This document shows, one piece after another, positions 40,487-51,243 of a stretch of DNA of 64,000 nt. Both the position numbers and the translations under genes were made by a program. The DNA lies in the NCBI RefSeq assembly GCF_000210295.1, contig NC_026743.1, positions 1,302,001-1,366,000 of the forward strand, read 5' to 3'. Every line of letters starts with the position of its first letter. The first letter of the stretch is position 1. The notes beneath the pieces are model-generated. The model did not search any database and had not been told where the DNA came from. It saw only the letters and a program-made list of their open reading frames with translations. Source of the DNA: Trypanosoma brucei gambiense DAL972 (taxonomy: Eukaryota; Euglenozoa; Kinetoplastea; Trypanosomatida; Trypanosomatidae).

Positions 40487-41003
40487 AAATTAGTAGTCGG
40501 TGAAGGGGACGCAATCGGGGTGTGTCTAAATATTTGTTTATTATGATAATGCTGCCTCCTGTAGTGTTCTACAATTTTGTTTGTGTCAAATGGATAAATG
40601 ACGGTTATCCCTTTCTCCCTTCTTGCGTTTCCTTACCGACAAATCAAACGTTCACAATTTTTTTTTTGATTTGTATATTCACTTAGCCTACTAACCCCAT
40701 TGTTGGTCCTCGGTTCAGTATTCGTTGTTTGCGCATGTGCGTGCAAGCTGTTTCCCGCGCTGGCCGTTTGGTCTTAAGGTATTGTTGCGTGAACAAACGG
40801 CAGTGGCTCGTTCAACAATAATAAACGTGAGCGTTACAAGGAACGACAGCGGAACGAAAAAAAAGAGTGATAATGCACTTCGTACTGCCTTGTTGCACCA
40901 ACAAGTGGACCACGTCCTTTTTTTCTTTTTCTTGTCTCAAAATCTTCATTTCCAGGTGCGCGAAGGTGAAAGAGCACAATCGGTGGGCGAGGGAGTTTGA
41001 ACC
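40487..41003 (+). other. Intergenic region with acceptor
   Basis: A T/C tract at about 40915-40952 ends in CAG at 40953-40955, a strong acceptor 48 bases before the next ATG. The frame crossing it (40725-41000) is not supported. Confidence 0.6.
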
Positions 41004-41702
41004 ATGGAGTCTCCGCCCTCAAATGATGAAAAGCATGAATTGGCTGTTGCACTTCGTTTGAAAGAAGAGGACGACGCACTTTTGTGTGCCTTCGGACCAG
41101 ATTACTTCAATGGGGCACGTGTGGGTGCCGGTTGCGGCGGAGTGTTTACGGCATTTCTCGCATGGTGGTCCTTTGTTGATTTAAAGGAGGATCACAAACT
41201 GTGTGACTCGGCACTGCCGACTCACATGCGTGATAGATCATGGACTATAAGACGAGGTTTTCACTCGAGGCCCTTCTTCACAGTTGGCTGTGTTGCACTA
41301 GGTATTACAACACTAATGAAAGCAACCAAGTTTTGTTTGGCGAATTATCGGTATCAGGAATTTGCTGCGGATGATATTGGTTTCGAGTTGTTGAAGAGCA
41401 TGTACGTTAGCTCGCCTGAAGGGCACCGGCAGTTTGAGGCCTTTGTGAAGAAAACGATTGGTAATGAAAAAGTATTGGAATTACCATCGCCTTCCACTAA
41501 CTTTGCAACGGGTGGAAAAATCCGCAACAATCAGAATCTTACGGAAACACTAGTGAGCAGTACATCGTCATTTTGTGATCGTAAACCACCGTCGTTTTGG
41601 GATGGAGTGGCTGTTGGAATTATGGGTTCCGTCATGGACTGCTACTTACCGTGCAAACCCCTCTATAGTTACTACGGCATGAGGTGCGGTATGCGCCTCT
41701 GA
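41004..41702 (+). CDS. Small two-span membrane protein, kinetoplastid hypothetical
   Basis: The 232-residue protein has a charged N terminus, a Gly/Ala-rich hydrophobic helix near 40-60, a second hydrophobic segment near 90-110, a long soluble middle part, and a Gly/Met-containing segment near 205-215 that could be a third, weaker span. It ends with a Cys/Tyr-rich tail. The G-A-R-V-G-A-G-C-G-G stretch before the first helix is Gly-rich as in some mitochondrial membrane proteins, but no known family is recognised. The ATG follows the acceptor at 40954-40955. Confidence 0.7.
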   Translation: MESPPSNDEKHELAVALRLKEEDDALLCAFGPDYFNGARVGAGCGGVFTAFLAWWSFVDLKEDHKLCDSALPTHMRDRSWTIRRGFHSRPFFTVGCVALGITTLMKATKFCLANYRYQEFAADDIGFELLKSMYVSSPEGHRQFEAFVKKTIGNEKVLELPSPSTNFATGGKIRNNQNLTETLVSSTSSFCDRKPPSFWDGVAVGIMGSVMDCYLPCKPLYSYYGMRCGMRL

Positions 41703-42037
41703 GGACCACGAGGTGTCGTAGGACGCGGGCGTAGACTTGCGTGCGATTTGCGCATTTTGGAGAAGCGGCAACTTACAAACTGAGTACAAACTTTCTGAGC
41801 ATCTTTACCTTCCCCTGTTGCAGCAATGCTTAACCTCTGCCACTGGGAGCATAGTTTATATATATATATATATATATTTTCGTGTTTTCCTTTTTCTCCG
41901 CTTGTGTGTGGTGTGTTGCCCGGGTGAACCCTCTCTCGTTTCCCTTGCAGATTGCCTTTCCATTTTCGTTTCTTCTCTACATCATTCTGTCTAGCAATTT
42001 AGTGAAGTGCATCATCGGCGAACTTCAGTGTTGGAAG
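41703..42037 (+). other. Intergenic region with TA repeat and acceptor
   Basis: A (TA)10 repeat lies at 41857-41876, followed by a T/C tract that ends in CAG at 41948-41950, a clear acceptor for the next gene. Confidence 0.65.
41857..41876. repeat. (TA)10 microsatellite
   Basis: Ten TA units directly upstream of a pyrimidine tract and splice acceptor. Polymorphism between isolates is likely. Confidence 0.9.
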
Positions 42038-43078
42038 ATGGTCCTTTATGTAATGGGCCCCCCGCGAGGGAGGGGTGGTGCCAACACCTCACGCCCAATT
42101 ATAGCAGTCCTTGCTGATGTGTCGTTCGACACCTTTCGGGTCCGAGTGTTATGTATTGAATCAATAGTCAACCGTCTGATGGCATTCACAGCACTTAAAA
42201 ACACATATTGTGATGCATATAATCCTACTAGTTCCGGGCCTTTTCTCTCCGCGGGGAATTCGGACTCGTTAATGGATTTAACTGTTGATGATAAAAAGCA
42301 AGAATTAGGCGCATTGAAAGGGTTTCAAGCGTCTTCACCGAGTGCATTGGGGTCTGTGTTGATTGATATACCCTTAGACACCTCGCCCATGTCGCCCGAT
42401 GACTTCATGTCAATTGCGTTCTCCCCTCGGTGCAATCCACTGGGAAGCTTCCACCGTCTTAGTGTTTCCGCACCTCTCGTGAAGGCGGCGTACATTCACG
42501 ACTACGTGATACACGGCCCCGATTCCCCTGGGCGGAATGACTTTATACGTGCGATGGAAAGGCGCGGTAGTGCGACGAGGCGGGATACCTCCACGCGCTC
42601 TGTTAGCCCCCTAACTCTTCCTCCTACATTTCCTTTACCCAGTGGTGTTTATGAACCCCTGATGTGGGAGGAGGTAGAGGCACGTGCACGCTTAGTACAC
42701 TTGGAAGATGCCACCCGCCGACAGTGTCATTCAGCAGAGGTGTCAGGTTATCTTCGGGCTCAGCGGCTCACACGTTGCAAAACGTCATTTCACTTCTCCG
42801 ACTTCTCAGCGAAGAAAAGAATACATGAGGCCGAGGTGAAACTTTTGCGCGAAGATATGGAGGTGCGAGCAAAGCGGGAAAGAGCTGAACATGAGGAGTT
42901 CATGCGAGCGATGACGCGTGGGCGGACGCAGTTGTTGAAACTGCCAACTATTACAACATCCGGTAAAAAATACAAACCTACGGAGGTAGACAAGCACGTA
43001 GCGCGGGTCTTAACCTTCAGGAAACGTGCGGCTAACAAATCAGACAGCAAGGAGAGACATTTTCTTGAAATACTCTAG
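42038..43078 (+). CDS. Hypothetical protein with basic helical C terminus
   Basis: The frame is open from 41882, but the acceptor at 41949-41950 removes that part; the first ATG after it is 42038, giving 346 residues (42053 is a second option). The N-terminal region has a small domain-like stretch with I-I-A-V-L-A-D-V-S-F-D near residue 18. The middle is Ser/Pro-rich, probably disordered, with several S-P pairs that could be phosphorylated. From about 245 a charged helix runs to the end, with a likely coiled coil around 275-300 and a basic tail. This looks like a cytoskeletal or scaffold-type protein, but no family is recognised. Confidence 0.65.
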   Translation: MVLYVMGPPRGRGGANTSRPIIAVLADVSFDTFRVRVLCIESIVNRLMAFTALKNTYCDAYNPTSSGPFLSAGNSDSLMDLTVDDKKQELGALKGFQASSPSALGSVLIDIPLDTSPMSPDDFMSIAFSPRCNPLGSFHRLSVSAPLVKAAYIHDYVIHGPDSPGRNDFIRAMERRGSATRRDTSTRSVSPLTLPPTFPLPSGVYEPLMWEEVEARARLVHLEDATRRQCHSAEVSGYLRAQRLTRCKTSFHFSDFSAKKRIHEAEVKLLREDMEVRAKRERAEHEEFMRAMTRGRTQLLKLPTITTSGKKYKPTEVDKHVARVLTFRKRAANKSDSKERHFLEIL

Positions 43079-44026
43079 TAATGTACAAATTGTGGTGATA
43101 TACTTAGAACAGCCGGTGCAACTCTGCGGTTGCGATATGTATTTCTATTATCTTACTTCATTTTTTTTAAAAATGTTCTTATCGCATTTCTTCTCGTCAC
43201 ACCGATATTGGCGCATACTAATATTTGTTGATATGATCTATCGGCAAAAGTAAATAAGCTATATAGTGCCGTGTTCATTGAAACTATTTTCATTTTTGGA
43301 AGTGTTCCCCACGCGCTGTTGATGCCGGGATAGATACCTTGATATGACCATTAAACATATATTATTCATGTGATGCACCAGGGATGAGGAGGGAGAGAGA
43401 CTTTTGAAAATTTTGTGGCCCCTTTTTTTATAACACCTACTGTCGTGTCTGGTTATTACCCGCCTTGTATCTCTGTGTTAATTGTGATGAGTACCCCAAC
43501 AGTACCACCGTGGAGAAACTGTCAGAGAGCAGGGGGAAATAACAACAGAAAAGACAACGATTGAGGTGGTTATATGTAAAGCTTGTAGAAGTGATCAGTT
43601 TTCTGTGTTTGTGGTTGCTGTACGTGTACTTATAATTCCTTGTTTCTTCCTTTTTTCCATTACTCATTGCTTAAATTCTTTTGATTTGGTGCGGTGACTG
43701 CCGGGCCCCTTCATTCTGTATTCCGGTTGTGAAGAGAACCCTAAAAGTGTGAAATGTTGTTTTTCTTTTTTGAAGAAGGGGCGAGAGGATACCAGTTTTT
43801 GTGCCCCGACTTATGAATATATACAAATAGATAAACATAAATATATATATATATATAGATATGTTTTTTCCCGTTTGTTGCCGCAGCGCATCCCCTATTA
43901 TTACTGGTCTTGTTTGCTCTTCACAATAACAATAATAATAATTGTCATTTTTTTATTACTTTTCGATTAAGTGGCGGATCGAATTGCGAAAAAAAGCATA
44001 GGTTTCACCAACGATCGAACTGAAAC
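43079..44026 (+). other. Intergenic region with AT repeat and acceptor
   Basis: An (AT)9 repeat is at 43840-43857, followed by a pyrimidine tract and CAG at 43884-43886, the likely acceptor. The rest is AT-rich UTR. Confidence 0.55.
43840..43857. repeat. (AT)9 microsatellite
   Basis: Short AT repeat again placed just ahead of a splice acceptor tract. Confidence 0.85.
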
Positions 44027-45823
44027 ATGTCCGGTCAGGGAAATTTGCTGCGTATGTTCCCCCTTCAACACAAGAAGATGTCCCAATTTTCGCTCAGATT
44101 TTTATCCGTCGGTGTTTGTGAAATGATGAATTGCGCGGAAAGGGAATACATGAGCTCATTCACTGTGCATAACAAGTTTAACCGCAGTGCTTACGCTGGT
44201 ATCAACCCTCTTTCTTCCTCTTCAACCATTCAGTCACCTCTGATGGCGGATGTCGTGGCGGCTGGACTATTTGATAGTTACACAGGACATTCCTGCTCTC
44301 GGTTCATCTCGAAGTACCTTGCGAGGGCATTAAGTATGCACTCCACGCTACCTGAAGAAATTGCATGGTTGCGGGGGGAGTTGAAGGATGACCCACTCGT
44401 TACAGTTATGACATCTTCATTATCGCGCTCAAGGGCAATGCATGGGACACAAATAGATAAACAAGGAGGAAACGGGGATATGCATACCATTCGCCCGCTG
44501 TTCTCAGAGTGGGACATGCAGCAATACGCGATGCTTGCTGATATAGCTTTCTTAAGGGCTTGCGAGGACTCCAAGTTTGAGAGTTCCCTACCTGCTACAG
44601 AGTTGGCTAACGAAGGGTCCCGTGCTGTGTGGTTCACAGCAACAGCCGCCCCTTTTTCATTGCACGAGCAGCGCCGCTGCGAGCGGAGTCGTGAGGAAGC
44701 GAGCCATTGTGGTATGGCCCCGCCCCCTCTTCGCTCTCTCGATATGCCACAACTTGCTTCCGAATCGCAAAGGCGCGCTTCTGCGGATGGGAAAGTTAGT
44801 AAGAAGTCACCAAAGTTCGCGGCGGATGAAAAGGAAGACTTTGAGCGAGAGTTCTGTGTTGACGTGTTGGTGAGCAATGTGGGTGATTCGCGTGCTTTCG
44901 GTATCGCCCGTAATCCCCTCACGTGGGGGCAGCGGAGCTTGCTGGACTTAACGCGGGAACGAGTAGTGCCTTTGAGCGTCGATCACAAACCTCTACGTAC
45001 GCCTGAGTTTCAACGCATCGTTTCCGCCGGCGGAGAAGTACGCTCTGAAGTGGGTGACATGATTGATGCGAACCCCTTTTATAACGTGTCGCGTAGCTTC
45101 GGTCACTGGTCGATGAAACGTAACCCCAAGCGGGCGCCTAGTGAGCAGAAAATTACCGCTGTACCCACATGTAGTTCTTGGGAAATGTTACCAGGTGATG
45201 TACTTGTCTTGTGTAACCATGCAGTGTTCGAGACGCGGAGCCAGGAGGACACATCTATCGATGAAGCAGCAAAAGTTGTTGCACGTGAAATCAAACATGG
45301 AGCCTCACCGGGGGAAGCTGCGGGAGCGCTATGTGACTACGCACTGCGTTTCGGTGCTGGACACTCACTGCAGGTGTTAGTTGCTTTGGCAACGGATGGG
45401 GTAGAGCACGGTCAGCAGGATACGTCGGGGGAGCCGTATCGCTACGATTCAGTGATTCCTGGACCCATTTATGTACAACCATGCCGCCATTCCCTGTCGT
45501 ATTCCGCGGCGCTCTTAGCTGACTGCAGGCGTTGTGGTATTACGTTGCCTGATTTACTCGAGAAAAGATGGTTTCACGTTCGAGATGAGCTTTGTAGCAG
45601 ATACAAATTACCACTAATGTACTGTTATGGGAAAGAGTGCAGTGCTCTTCAGCAGCAAATGGAGGAAGAGGCTCTTCTTTTCAGCGGTGTGTCTTTCCCG
45701 CCAGGAAAGAGAGAATTGAACGAACTGACAGAAAAAGAATTGAGATGCGTTCGGGAGGAGTTTGAAAAGGTGGCGAGATCTATTATGCCATCCAAAACTC
45801 GTTTGCCGGAAAGAAAGGTTTGA
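44027..45823 (+). CDS. PP2C-like protein, probable pseudophosphatase
   Basis: The 598-residue protein has the PP2C fold markers: F-D-S-Y-T-G at about 82-87 in place of D-G-H-G-G, N-V-G-D-S-R-A at about 284-290, S-V-D-H-K-P near 318, R-I-V-S-A-G-G-E-V near 329, and the V-S-R-S-F-G segment near 350. However, where PP2C enzymes have the metal-binding D-G strand (CDG), this one reads C-N-H-A near 393, and the late D-N motif reads G-H near 446. At least two metal-binding aspartates are therefore lost, while the structural motifs remain. It is best read as a catalytically dead PP2C-like regulator, like TAB1 in animals. A long insert (about 125-270) separates the first motifs. No partner can be deduced. 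Confidence 0.75.
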   Translation: MSGQGNLLRMFPLQHKKMSQFSLRFLSVGVCEMMNCAEREYMSSFTVHNKFNRSAYAGINPLSSSSTIQSPLMADVVAAGLFDSYTGHSCSRFISKYLARALSMHSTLPEEIAWLRGELKDDPLVTVMTSSLSRSRAMHGTQIDKQGGNGDMHTIRPLFSEWDMQQYAMLADIAFLRACEDSKFESSLPATELANEGSRAVWFTATAAPFSLHEQRRCERSREEASHCGMAPPPLRSLDMPQLASESQRRASADGKVSKKSPKFAADEKEDFEREFCVDVLVSNVGDSRAFGIARNPLTWGQRSLLDLTRERVVPLSVDHKPLRTPEFQRIVSAGGEVRSEVGDMIDANPFYNVSRSFGHWSMKRNPKRAPSEQKITAVPTCSSWEMLPGDVLVLCNHAVFETRSQEDTSIDEAAKVVAREIKHGASPGEAAGALCDYALRFGAGHSLQVLVALATDGVEHGQQDTSGEPYRYDSVIPGPIYVQPCRHSLSYSAALLADCRRCGITLPDLLEKRWFHVRDELCSRYKLPLMYCYGKECSALQQQMEEEALLFSGVSFPPGKRELNELTEKELRCVREEFEKVARSIMPSKTRLPERKV

Positions 45824-46742
45824 CATAGTGAATCTCCACACCTTTTCTCCCATCCAAGGAGGGATGAGTTTTTGCCGTGCCGTTTACTTTGTGAAGAAGA
45901 AAGGATGCGACAGTTTTTCATTGTCCTTTTTTTTGTTTGTTTTACCAGGGGACTTCCTGTACTGTCTGTTCCATGCAGGAACATCAACAGGGCGCCACAC
46001 CGTTCAGCGCCACAACTACACACTACCCGCAGGCCGTTTCGTTCGTATATTTTTTTTGTTGTGCTTCAACGAAAAGCATCCCCTCGCGAACTGTTCGTGC
46101 TCGGAAGCCCGCGAAAGAAATGGCCGGACGCTAAAACGTTAAAAATTTACGTTTTCTCTTTGATAACTTTACAGAAAAGTGGGCTGAACGTAAGTTTTTT
46201 TTTTTTTGAAAGCCCACCCATCCGACCCCTCCTCACCTCGCGTGGGAGGCGAGTTAGTGACACTTTCAGCACTTCCTTATCGCAAATTTTTTTAAACTTG
46301 AAATGCTGATTAACCCCCTCCTGTTCTTTGAGCGTGCTGATGACCTACCAATTTATAAAACCTTTTTCATTTGTTTTTTCCATTTTTCTTTTTTTTTTGG
46401 GGGGGTGGGGGGTGGCGGTGGTGTAAGATAGGTAAGGTACTAACTTTTCTGATTCCTTTACACAGAAGATACGTTCGAACCAAAAAAAAAATACGAAGGA
46501 GAAATTCTTTTTTTAGTAGAGAATTCTTCAAAGGTGTGATCAAGTTCAAGGGGGGCCACTGCAGCGATTCTCAGCGCATACTTCATTAGATAATAAGAAC
46601 GTACCAAAAAACGGGCGGTGACAGCAACGAGAGGGGGAACATTTCGCATAATTTATTTATTTATTTATTATTATTATTATTTTGGCTTCTAAGCAGAAGC
46701 CATTAACGGCAACGACGACAAGGTGAGTAGTGGCAAAGTTGA
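45824..46742 (+). other. Intergenic region with ATTT/ATT repeat and acceptors
   Basis: Candidate acceptors are at 46464-46465 (after a T/C tract) and 46695-46696 (after an ATT repeat). A frame at 45905-46309 begins with ATG and a leader-like hydrophobic stretch but is made of T-rich UTR sequence, has no acceptor at a natural place, and is not called. A T-run plus G-run is at 46388-46412. Confidence 0.45.
46651..46681. repeat. ATTT/ATT compound microsatellite
   Basis: Four to five ATTT units pass into five ATT units, in the 5' flank of the next gene. Confidence 0.85.
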
Positions 46743-48548
46743 ATGCATCACACGGGGATACCCAATACCCCGCCTCGCGCTTCACAGCCCCGTTACAACT
46801 GGTTGGCGGATAACAGAGCCTTGACGCAGGTGCTCACGCACTCAGATAATATGGGTCGATTACCCGTTGACATTGTTAGGGATGCCGTTTGCGGTGGCGT
46901 TGTATGCGCCTTCACGGACGAAAAAAATCGATACGATGATCAGGTATTTCTTCCGTCGTCGTGTGATCTTACAGCGCTTGCCTTTCTTATATCAGAGGGT
47001 TTCTTCGCACCATTTCTCCACCGTACTGTGGGGGATTGGTTTCAGCAATACACAATACTGACGGAATCGGGATTTTTTGAACCACTTTCAATCCCTGTGC
47101 TTCTTTTCCCCGATTGTTTTTATGACGCCTCGTTCATTGACACATCATTGCCGAGAGTTTTGTCTCCTACGCCCAGCACAAATGGTAGCATTTCGAGCAT
47201 GCCAAGTGATTCAATTTCATCGACAGCAGCTGATGTGTTGCACCTCCACAATCTGCGGTTGCAGGTGGGTGTTCTTCTTCTTAAAAGTGTCAATGAGGTC
47301 CTACGAGATGCGGAAGTTTGGAAACTGAAGGCCAATAGACAAAAAAGAGGGCAAACCCCTCCTTCCGATGTGGTCGTTGCCAACGCTGTCATCGCACTCT
47401 TTTATGAAGTGAAGATGCTGTTACTCTGCTGTATTATTAGCACAGAACAGGCTTACCCAAAGGATGGCACTCATAAAGAAACCCCTTTTAAGTCTGCGAG
47501 GAGCTACTTTGAAAGTATATTTAGCACAAAGGAGTTACGTAGAATTTTTGAGGAGCGTAGCAGACCGGGGGCGGAAGAGGTGATGAGGTGGTTTGATTCC
47601 ACCTTGGGTGCGTTAACATCGACAGTATCGGGATTGTTTTCCAGTTTGCAAGAACGACTGCAGGAATTGCTGAATGATGTGTCAGTTGACGGCCGCAGGG
47701 TAACAGGAACTCCTGTACAAATTCTTCACCGTCCTCACGACTCCACGAGCACTAATGTGCTACAACTTCCTTTTGTTCAATCAAAACTCCCTCACCTCCC
47801 TCTCCAAACAGGTGAGTTGGCGACACTTCTTTCGCCAAACCCCGGAGAGATGCTGCTGTGTGATTCAGTTCCATCCCCACTCTCACTGTTGCTACGGCGT
47901 TGTGCCACGGTTAAGATGTCTGCCCTGGAACTTCGAGACGGGGTGGAGCAACTCGCAATGAATCCGTGGTGGGCTCTTCATTATGCAACTTCGCAAACCG
48001 TCCAGCGCCAGCTATCCGATACTCAGTTTATTCGTTCGGCTGTGGGGAAGAATTCTTGCTTCCTGATCGAGATAGTGCGGTGGTTGCGGGATGTACCTTC
48101 TGATGAGGCAAAGGATGTAGCAAAGGAGAAAGGCAGCGCTTATAGCAATTCCGAGGGTACGAAGCAACAAAATGGAAGAACAAATGGGGAAAGTAATAGG
48201 GAGCAGCGGCTTTTGTTGGGGTTGTCTACTTCAAATGAAATTATCGACCACGTTGTTCACGATCTCCCCTTTGGCACCGCCGTTGCACAATTAATACGTG
48301 AACTCGTTGGCAGTAACTTGTTCACAGAGGAACAGTTGCACAGGTGGATCGGGCGCTCACTTAAAGATGTAGAGAGTAAACCACCCGCAACAATCGGATG
48401 TTTTGCGGCACTTCTTGTTTTCGTTCTTCTTCACAGTAGGTGGGAACTCCCAGCAGATATACGAGAGATGACAGTCCAACTCTGCTCGCAGAACAAACAG
48501 CAGCAGGACTGTGTTCAACTGATTAACATTTTGCAGCGGGGCGCTTAG
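46743..48548 (+). CDS. Hypothetical protein, mainly helical
   Basis: I do not recognise this 601-residue protein. It lacks a signal peptide or membrane segment. Several amphipathic helical stretches are visible (for example about 155-185 and 190-220), with a Ser-rich linker near 140-155 and a Gln/Asn-rich hydrophilic segment near 470-490. The second half contains repeated Leu-rich helices, giving the impression of an all-helical scaffold. The ATG at 46743 is the first after the acceptor at 46695-46696. Cytosolic location is the default guess. Confidence 0.65.
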   Translation: MHHTGIPNTPPRASQPRYNWLADNRALTQVLTHSDNMGRLPVDIVRDAVCGGVVCAFTDEKNRYDDQVFLPSSCDLTALAFLISEGFFAPFLHRTVGDWFQQYTILTESGFFEPLSIPVLLFPDCFYDASFIDTSLPRVLSPTPSTNGSISSMPSDSISSTAADVLHLHNLRLQVGVLLLKSVNEVLRDAEVWKLKANRQKRGQTPPSDVVVANAVIALFYEVKMLLLCCIISTEQAYPKDGTHKETPFKSARSYFESIFSTKELRRIFEERSRPGAEEVMRWFDSTLGALTSTVSGLFSSLQERLQELLNDVSVDGRRVTGTPVQILHRPHDSTSTNVLQLPFVQSKLPHLPLQTGELATLLSPNPGEMLLCDSVPSPLSLLLRRCATVKMSALELRDGVEQLAMNPWWALHYATSQTVQRQLSDTQFIRSAVGKNSCFLIEIVRWLRDVPSDEAKDVAKEKGSAYSNSEGTKQQNGRTNGESNREQRLLLGLSTSNEIIDHVVHDLPFGTAVAQLIRELVGSNLFTEEQLHRWIGRSLKDVESKPPATIGCFAALLVFVLLHSRWELPADIREMTVQLCSQNKQQQDCVQLINILQRGA

Positions 48549-49239
48549 CGGTGACGCACTCGCGCAAACGTTGAGTGGTGCCGCATTTGGAAGACATTTG
48601 ACATTTCCTTGATGGGTGCTGAGTGGAGTTGTCTTCCGAGGGACTTTGTGCCAAACAGTGTAACAAATTGCTAAAATCGAATAGCGCGCCTCTGGGCAGA
48701 ACAATCGCGCATGAGGTTTCCCTCGTGACTTCACTGGAACAATAGGTGTTATTATGGAAGAGTGTGCCCCAGCAGGAGGAAAAAAGGGGGTGAGGGAAAA
48801 CCACGTCACAACACAAGCCTTATATTCGTGTAAAAAATAATAACAATAATTTTTCATTTACCAGTTGTATCAGTCTTTACTCTTTAAAAAAAAAATGCTT
48901 CGACTCACCTGACACGTACCCTTAAGCATCAATAAAGCGGTTGCTTACTACTCGTGTTATTATTCGCTCGCCTGTCCAAAGCGTGAGGAAGCGAGCTTTG
49001 TTGCTGTGCATGTTTGTCCGCTTTGAGTTTATTTAGTCCCCGTCCTTTGTGTCGTATTGGAAGTAACGTTTTCCGTGTCCAAGCAAATTTATTTGGTGCT
49101 AATGTAACATGAATAATGAAAGTCGAATCGCCCTCTCGATGTGTTTGCTCCCCTGTACAAGCGCTTCCTCTTCTTTTCGTGCCTACATTAACTTTTATTT
49201 ATGTATTGCATTATTTACGTGCTTACGAAAGGGGTTAAG
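48549..49239 (+). other. Intergenic region with acceptor for RPS9
   Basis: An A-run (48886-48895) and AT-rich sequence follow the upstream stop. Pyrimidine-rich sequence at about 49146-49180 is flanked by AG at 49159-49160, and a further AG lies at 49230-49231, leaving a UTR of eight bases if used. No further gene is seen. Confidence 0.5.
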
Positions 49240-49812
49240 ATGCGCAACTACAACAACTTCAACCGTGTTTGGAAGGCCCCACGACGCCCCTTCGAGAAGG
49301 AGCGTCTCGACCGCGAGATGAAGCTCTGCGGGCAGTACGGTCTCCGCTGCAAGCGCGAGATTTGGCGCGTCAACATGACACTCTCAAAGATGCGTCGCAC
49401 CGCGCGTCTTTTGCTGACGCTTCCGGAAAACCACCCGCGCCGCCTTCTTGAGGGCTCTGCAATTATGCGCCGCTGCCACGGATATGGTTTCCTCGACGAA
49501 GATAAGGACAAACTCGATTATGTGCTTTCGCTCACCGTTCCCGACATTCTCGAGCGCCGCCTTCAAACGGTCGTCTTCAAGCATGGCCTCGCAAAGTCCG
49601 TCCACCACTCCCGTGTTCTTATCCAACAGCGGCACATTGCCGTTGCTAAGCAGATTGTTACGATTCCTTCCTTCATTGTCCGCGTGAGTTCTGAGCACCA
49701 TATCGCCTTTGCGGATGCGTCGCCATTCGGCAACGGCCGACCGGGTCGCGTGAAGCGTGTGAAGAGGAACGCTGCGAAGAAGGGTAGCGGTGGCGGTGAT
49801 GATGACGAGTAA
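49240..49812 (+). CDS. RPS9: 40S ribosomal protein S9 (uS4)
   Basis: The 190-residue product matches eukaryotic S9/uS4: a basic N terminus with R-P-F-E-K-E-R-L-D near 17-25, G-L-R-C-K-R-E-I-W near 35-43, and an S4 RNA-binding segment (L-x-R-R-L-Q-T-x-V-F-K near 106, then the H-S-R-V-L-I-x-Q-R-H-I-x-V motif near 124-136). The C terminus is basic then acidic. It belongs to the small-subunit body and affects decoding accuracy. The frame is open upstream to 49201, but 49240 opens the conserved protein and follows an acceptor. Third positions are strongly C/G, as in RPL24 and ALD. Confidence 0.95.
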   Translation: MRNYNNFNRVWKAPRRPFEKERLDREMKLCGQYGLRCKREIWRVNMTLSKMRRTARLLLTLPENHPRRLLEGSAIMRRCHGYGFLDEDKDKLDYVLSLTVPDILERRLQTVVFKHGLAKSVHHSRVLIQQRHIAVAKQIVTIPSFIVRVSSEHHIAFADASPFGNGRPGRVKRVKRNAAKKGSGGGDDDE

Positions 49813-50124
49813 AGATGTGAATGTGTCAAAAACCCTCATTACTGACGTTCTTTCTACTTTCTTTATTCTTTCTGAGTAAAATCTTTTCTCTCCATCAGCA
49901 TTGCTGGGTCTGTTGCGCGACCAGGACGCGGGTGCTCAAGCTGTGTAGCGCACGCGTTTCCTTACATATTTCTCTAACAGGCACGGAAGCCTAACAAATA
50001 CACTTGGCTTATTTTTTTGCCCCCTCATGTCTTGTACAAATATTTGCGATAGCTTAGCTATCAGCCACATTAATCAAACAAGTATACCAACAAGCCCGGA
50101 AACATAAACTCAACTGCAACGAAG
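49813..50124 (+). other. Intergenic region upstream of aldolase
   Basis: A T-run with pyrimidines (50011-50027) is followed by several AGs at 50054-50072 that could act as acceptor. Nothing else is seen. Confidence 0.5.
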
Positions 50125-51243
50125 ATGTCCAAGCGTGTTGAAGTTCTGCTTACCCAACTCCCTGCGTACAACCGCCTGAAGACGCCATATGAAGCGGAGC
50201 TGATTGAAACCGCCAAAAAGATGACCGCCCCCGGTAAGGGTCTCCTCGCCGCCGATGAGTCCACTGGTTCTTGCTCGAAGCGCTTTGCGGGCATCGGTCT
50301 CAGCAACACTGCAGAGCACCGCCGTCAGTACCGCGCTCTCATGCTGGAATGCGAAGGTTTCGAGCAGTACATCAGCGGTGTCATCCTGCACGATGAGACC
50401 GTGTATCAGAAAGCTAAGACCGGCGAAACATTCCCTCAGTACCTCCGTCGTCGTGGTGTGGTGCCTGGCATCAAAACCGATTGCGGTCTCGAGCCCCTCG
50501 TGGAGGGTGCCAAGGGCGAGCAGATGACTGCTGGTCTCGACGGTTACATCAAACGGGCCAAGAAATACTACGCTATGGGCTGCCGCTTCTGCAAGTGGCG
50601 CAACGTGTACAAGATCCAGAACGGCACCGTGTCTGAAGCTGTTGTTCGTTTCAACGCTGAAACACTCGCTCGCTACGCTATCCTCTCCCAACTCTGCGGT
50701 CTTGTCCCGATTGTGGAGCCTGAGGTGATGATCGATGGCACTCACGACATTGAGACTTGCCAACGCGTTTCGCAGCATGTGTGGTCGGAGGTGGTTTCTG
50801 CACTCCACCGCCACGGCGTTGTATGGGAGGGATGCCTGCTGAAGCCCAACATGGTCGTCCCTGGCGCTGAATCCGGCCTCAAGGCCACTGCGGAGCAGGT
50901 TGCCGAGTACACCGTCAAAACCCTCGCCCGTGTTATTCCCCCTGCGCTCCCCGGTGTGACGTTCCTATCAGGTGGCCTCAGTGAGGTTATGGCCTCCGAG
51001 TACCTCAACGCTATGAACAACTGCCCGTTACCACGCCCATGGAAACTGACCTTTTCATACGCCCGTGCACTTCAGTCCAGCGCCATAAAGGCGTGGGGTG
51101 GAAAGGAATCTGGTGTCGAAGCTGGCCGCCGTGCGTTCATGCACCGCGCAAAGATGAACTCACTTGCCCAACTCGGCAAGTACAACCGTGCTGATGACGA
51201 CAAGGACTCGCAGTCTCTGTACGTTGCTGGCAACACATACTAA
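50125..51243 (+). CDS. ALD: Fructose-bisphosphate aldolase, glycosomal (class I)
   Basis: The 372-residue enzyme splits fructose 1,6-bisphosphate into dihydroxyacetone phosphate and glyceraldehyde 3-phosphate. Class I features are plain: K-G-L-L-A-A-D-E-S near 38-46, C-K-W-R near 158, and L-L-K-P-N-M-V-x-P-G near 238 with the Schiff-base lysine at K240; it ends in Tyr. Residues 4-12 (R-V-x5-Q-L) form a type 2 peroxisome targeting signal, so the enzyme is imported into glycosomes by PEX7, as known for T. brucei aldolase. The extra N-terminal residues shift numbering by about 11 from animal aldolase. Codon use is highly biased to C/G. T. brucei is known for tandem aldolase genes, but only one copy is present here. 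Confidence 0.98.
   Translation: MSKRVEVLLTQLPAYNRLKTPYEAELIETAKKMTAPGKGLLAADESTGSCSKRFAGIGLSNTAEHRRQYRALMLECEGFEQYISGVILHDETVYQKAKTGETFPQYLRRRGVVPGIKTDCGLEPLVEGAKGEQMTAGLDGYIKRAKKYYAMGCRFCKWRNVYKIQNGTVSEAVVRFNAETLARYAILSQLCGLVPIVEPEVMIDGTHDIETCQRVSQHVWSEVVSALHRHGVVWEGCLLKPNMVVPGAESGLKATAEQVAEYTVKTLARVIPPALPGVTFLSGGLSEVMASEYLNAMNNCPLPRPWKLTFSYARALQSSAIKAWGGKESGVEAGRRAFMHRAKMNSLAQLGKYNRADDDKDSQSLYVAGNTY

Noticed and set aside
45905..46309. 135-codon ATG frame with a leader-like N terminus in the PP2C 3' flank
   Set aside because: The sequence is UTR-like with long T-runs, there is no good splice acceptor before it, and nothing in the product looks conserved.
50110..50814. 234-codon frame on the - strand within aldolase
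   Set aside because: It is a shadow of the C/G-ending codon bias of ALD; the + strand protein is certain.
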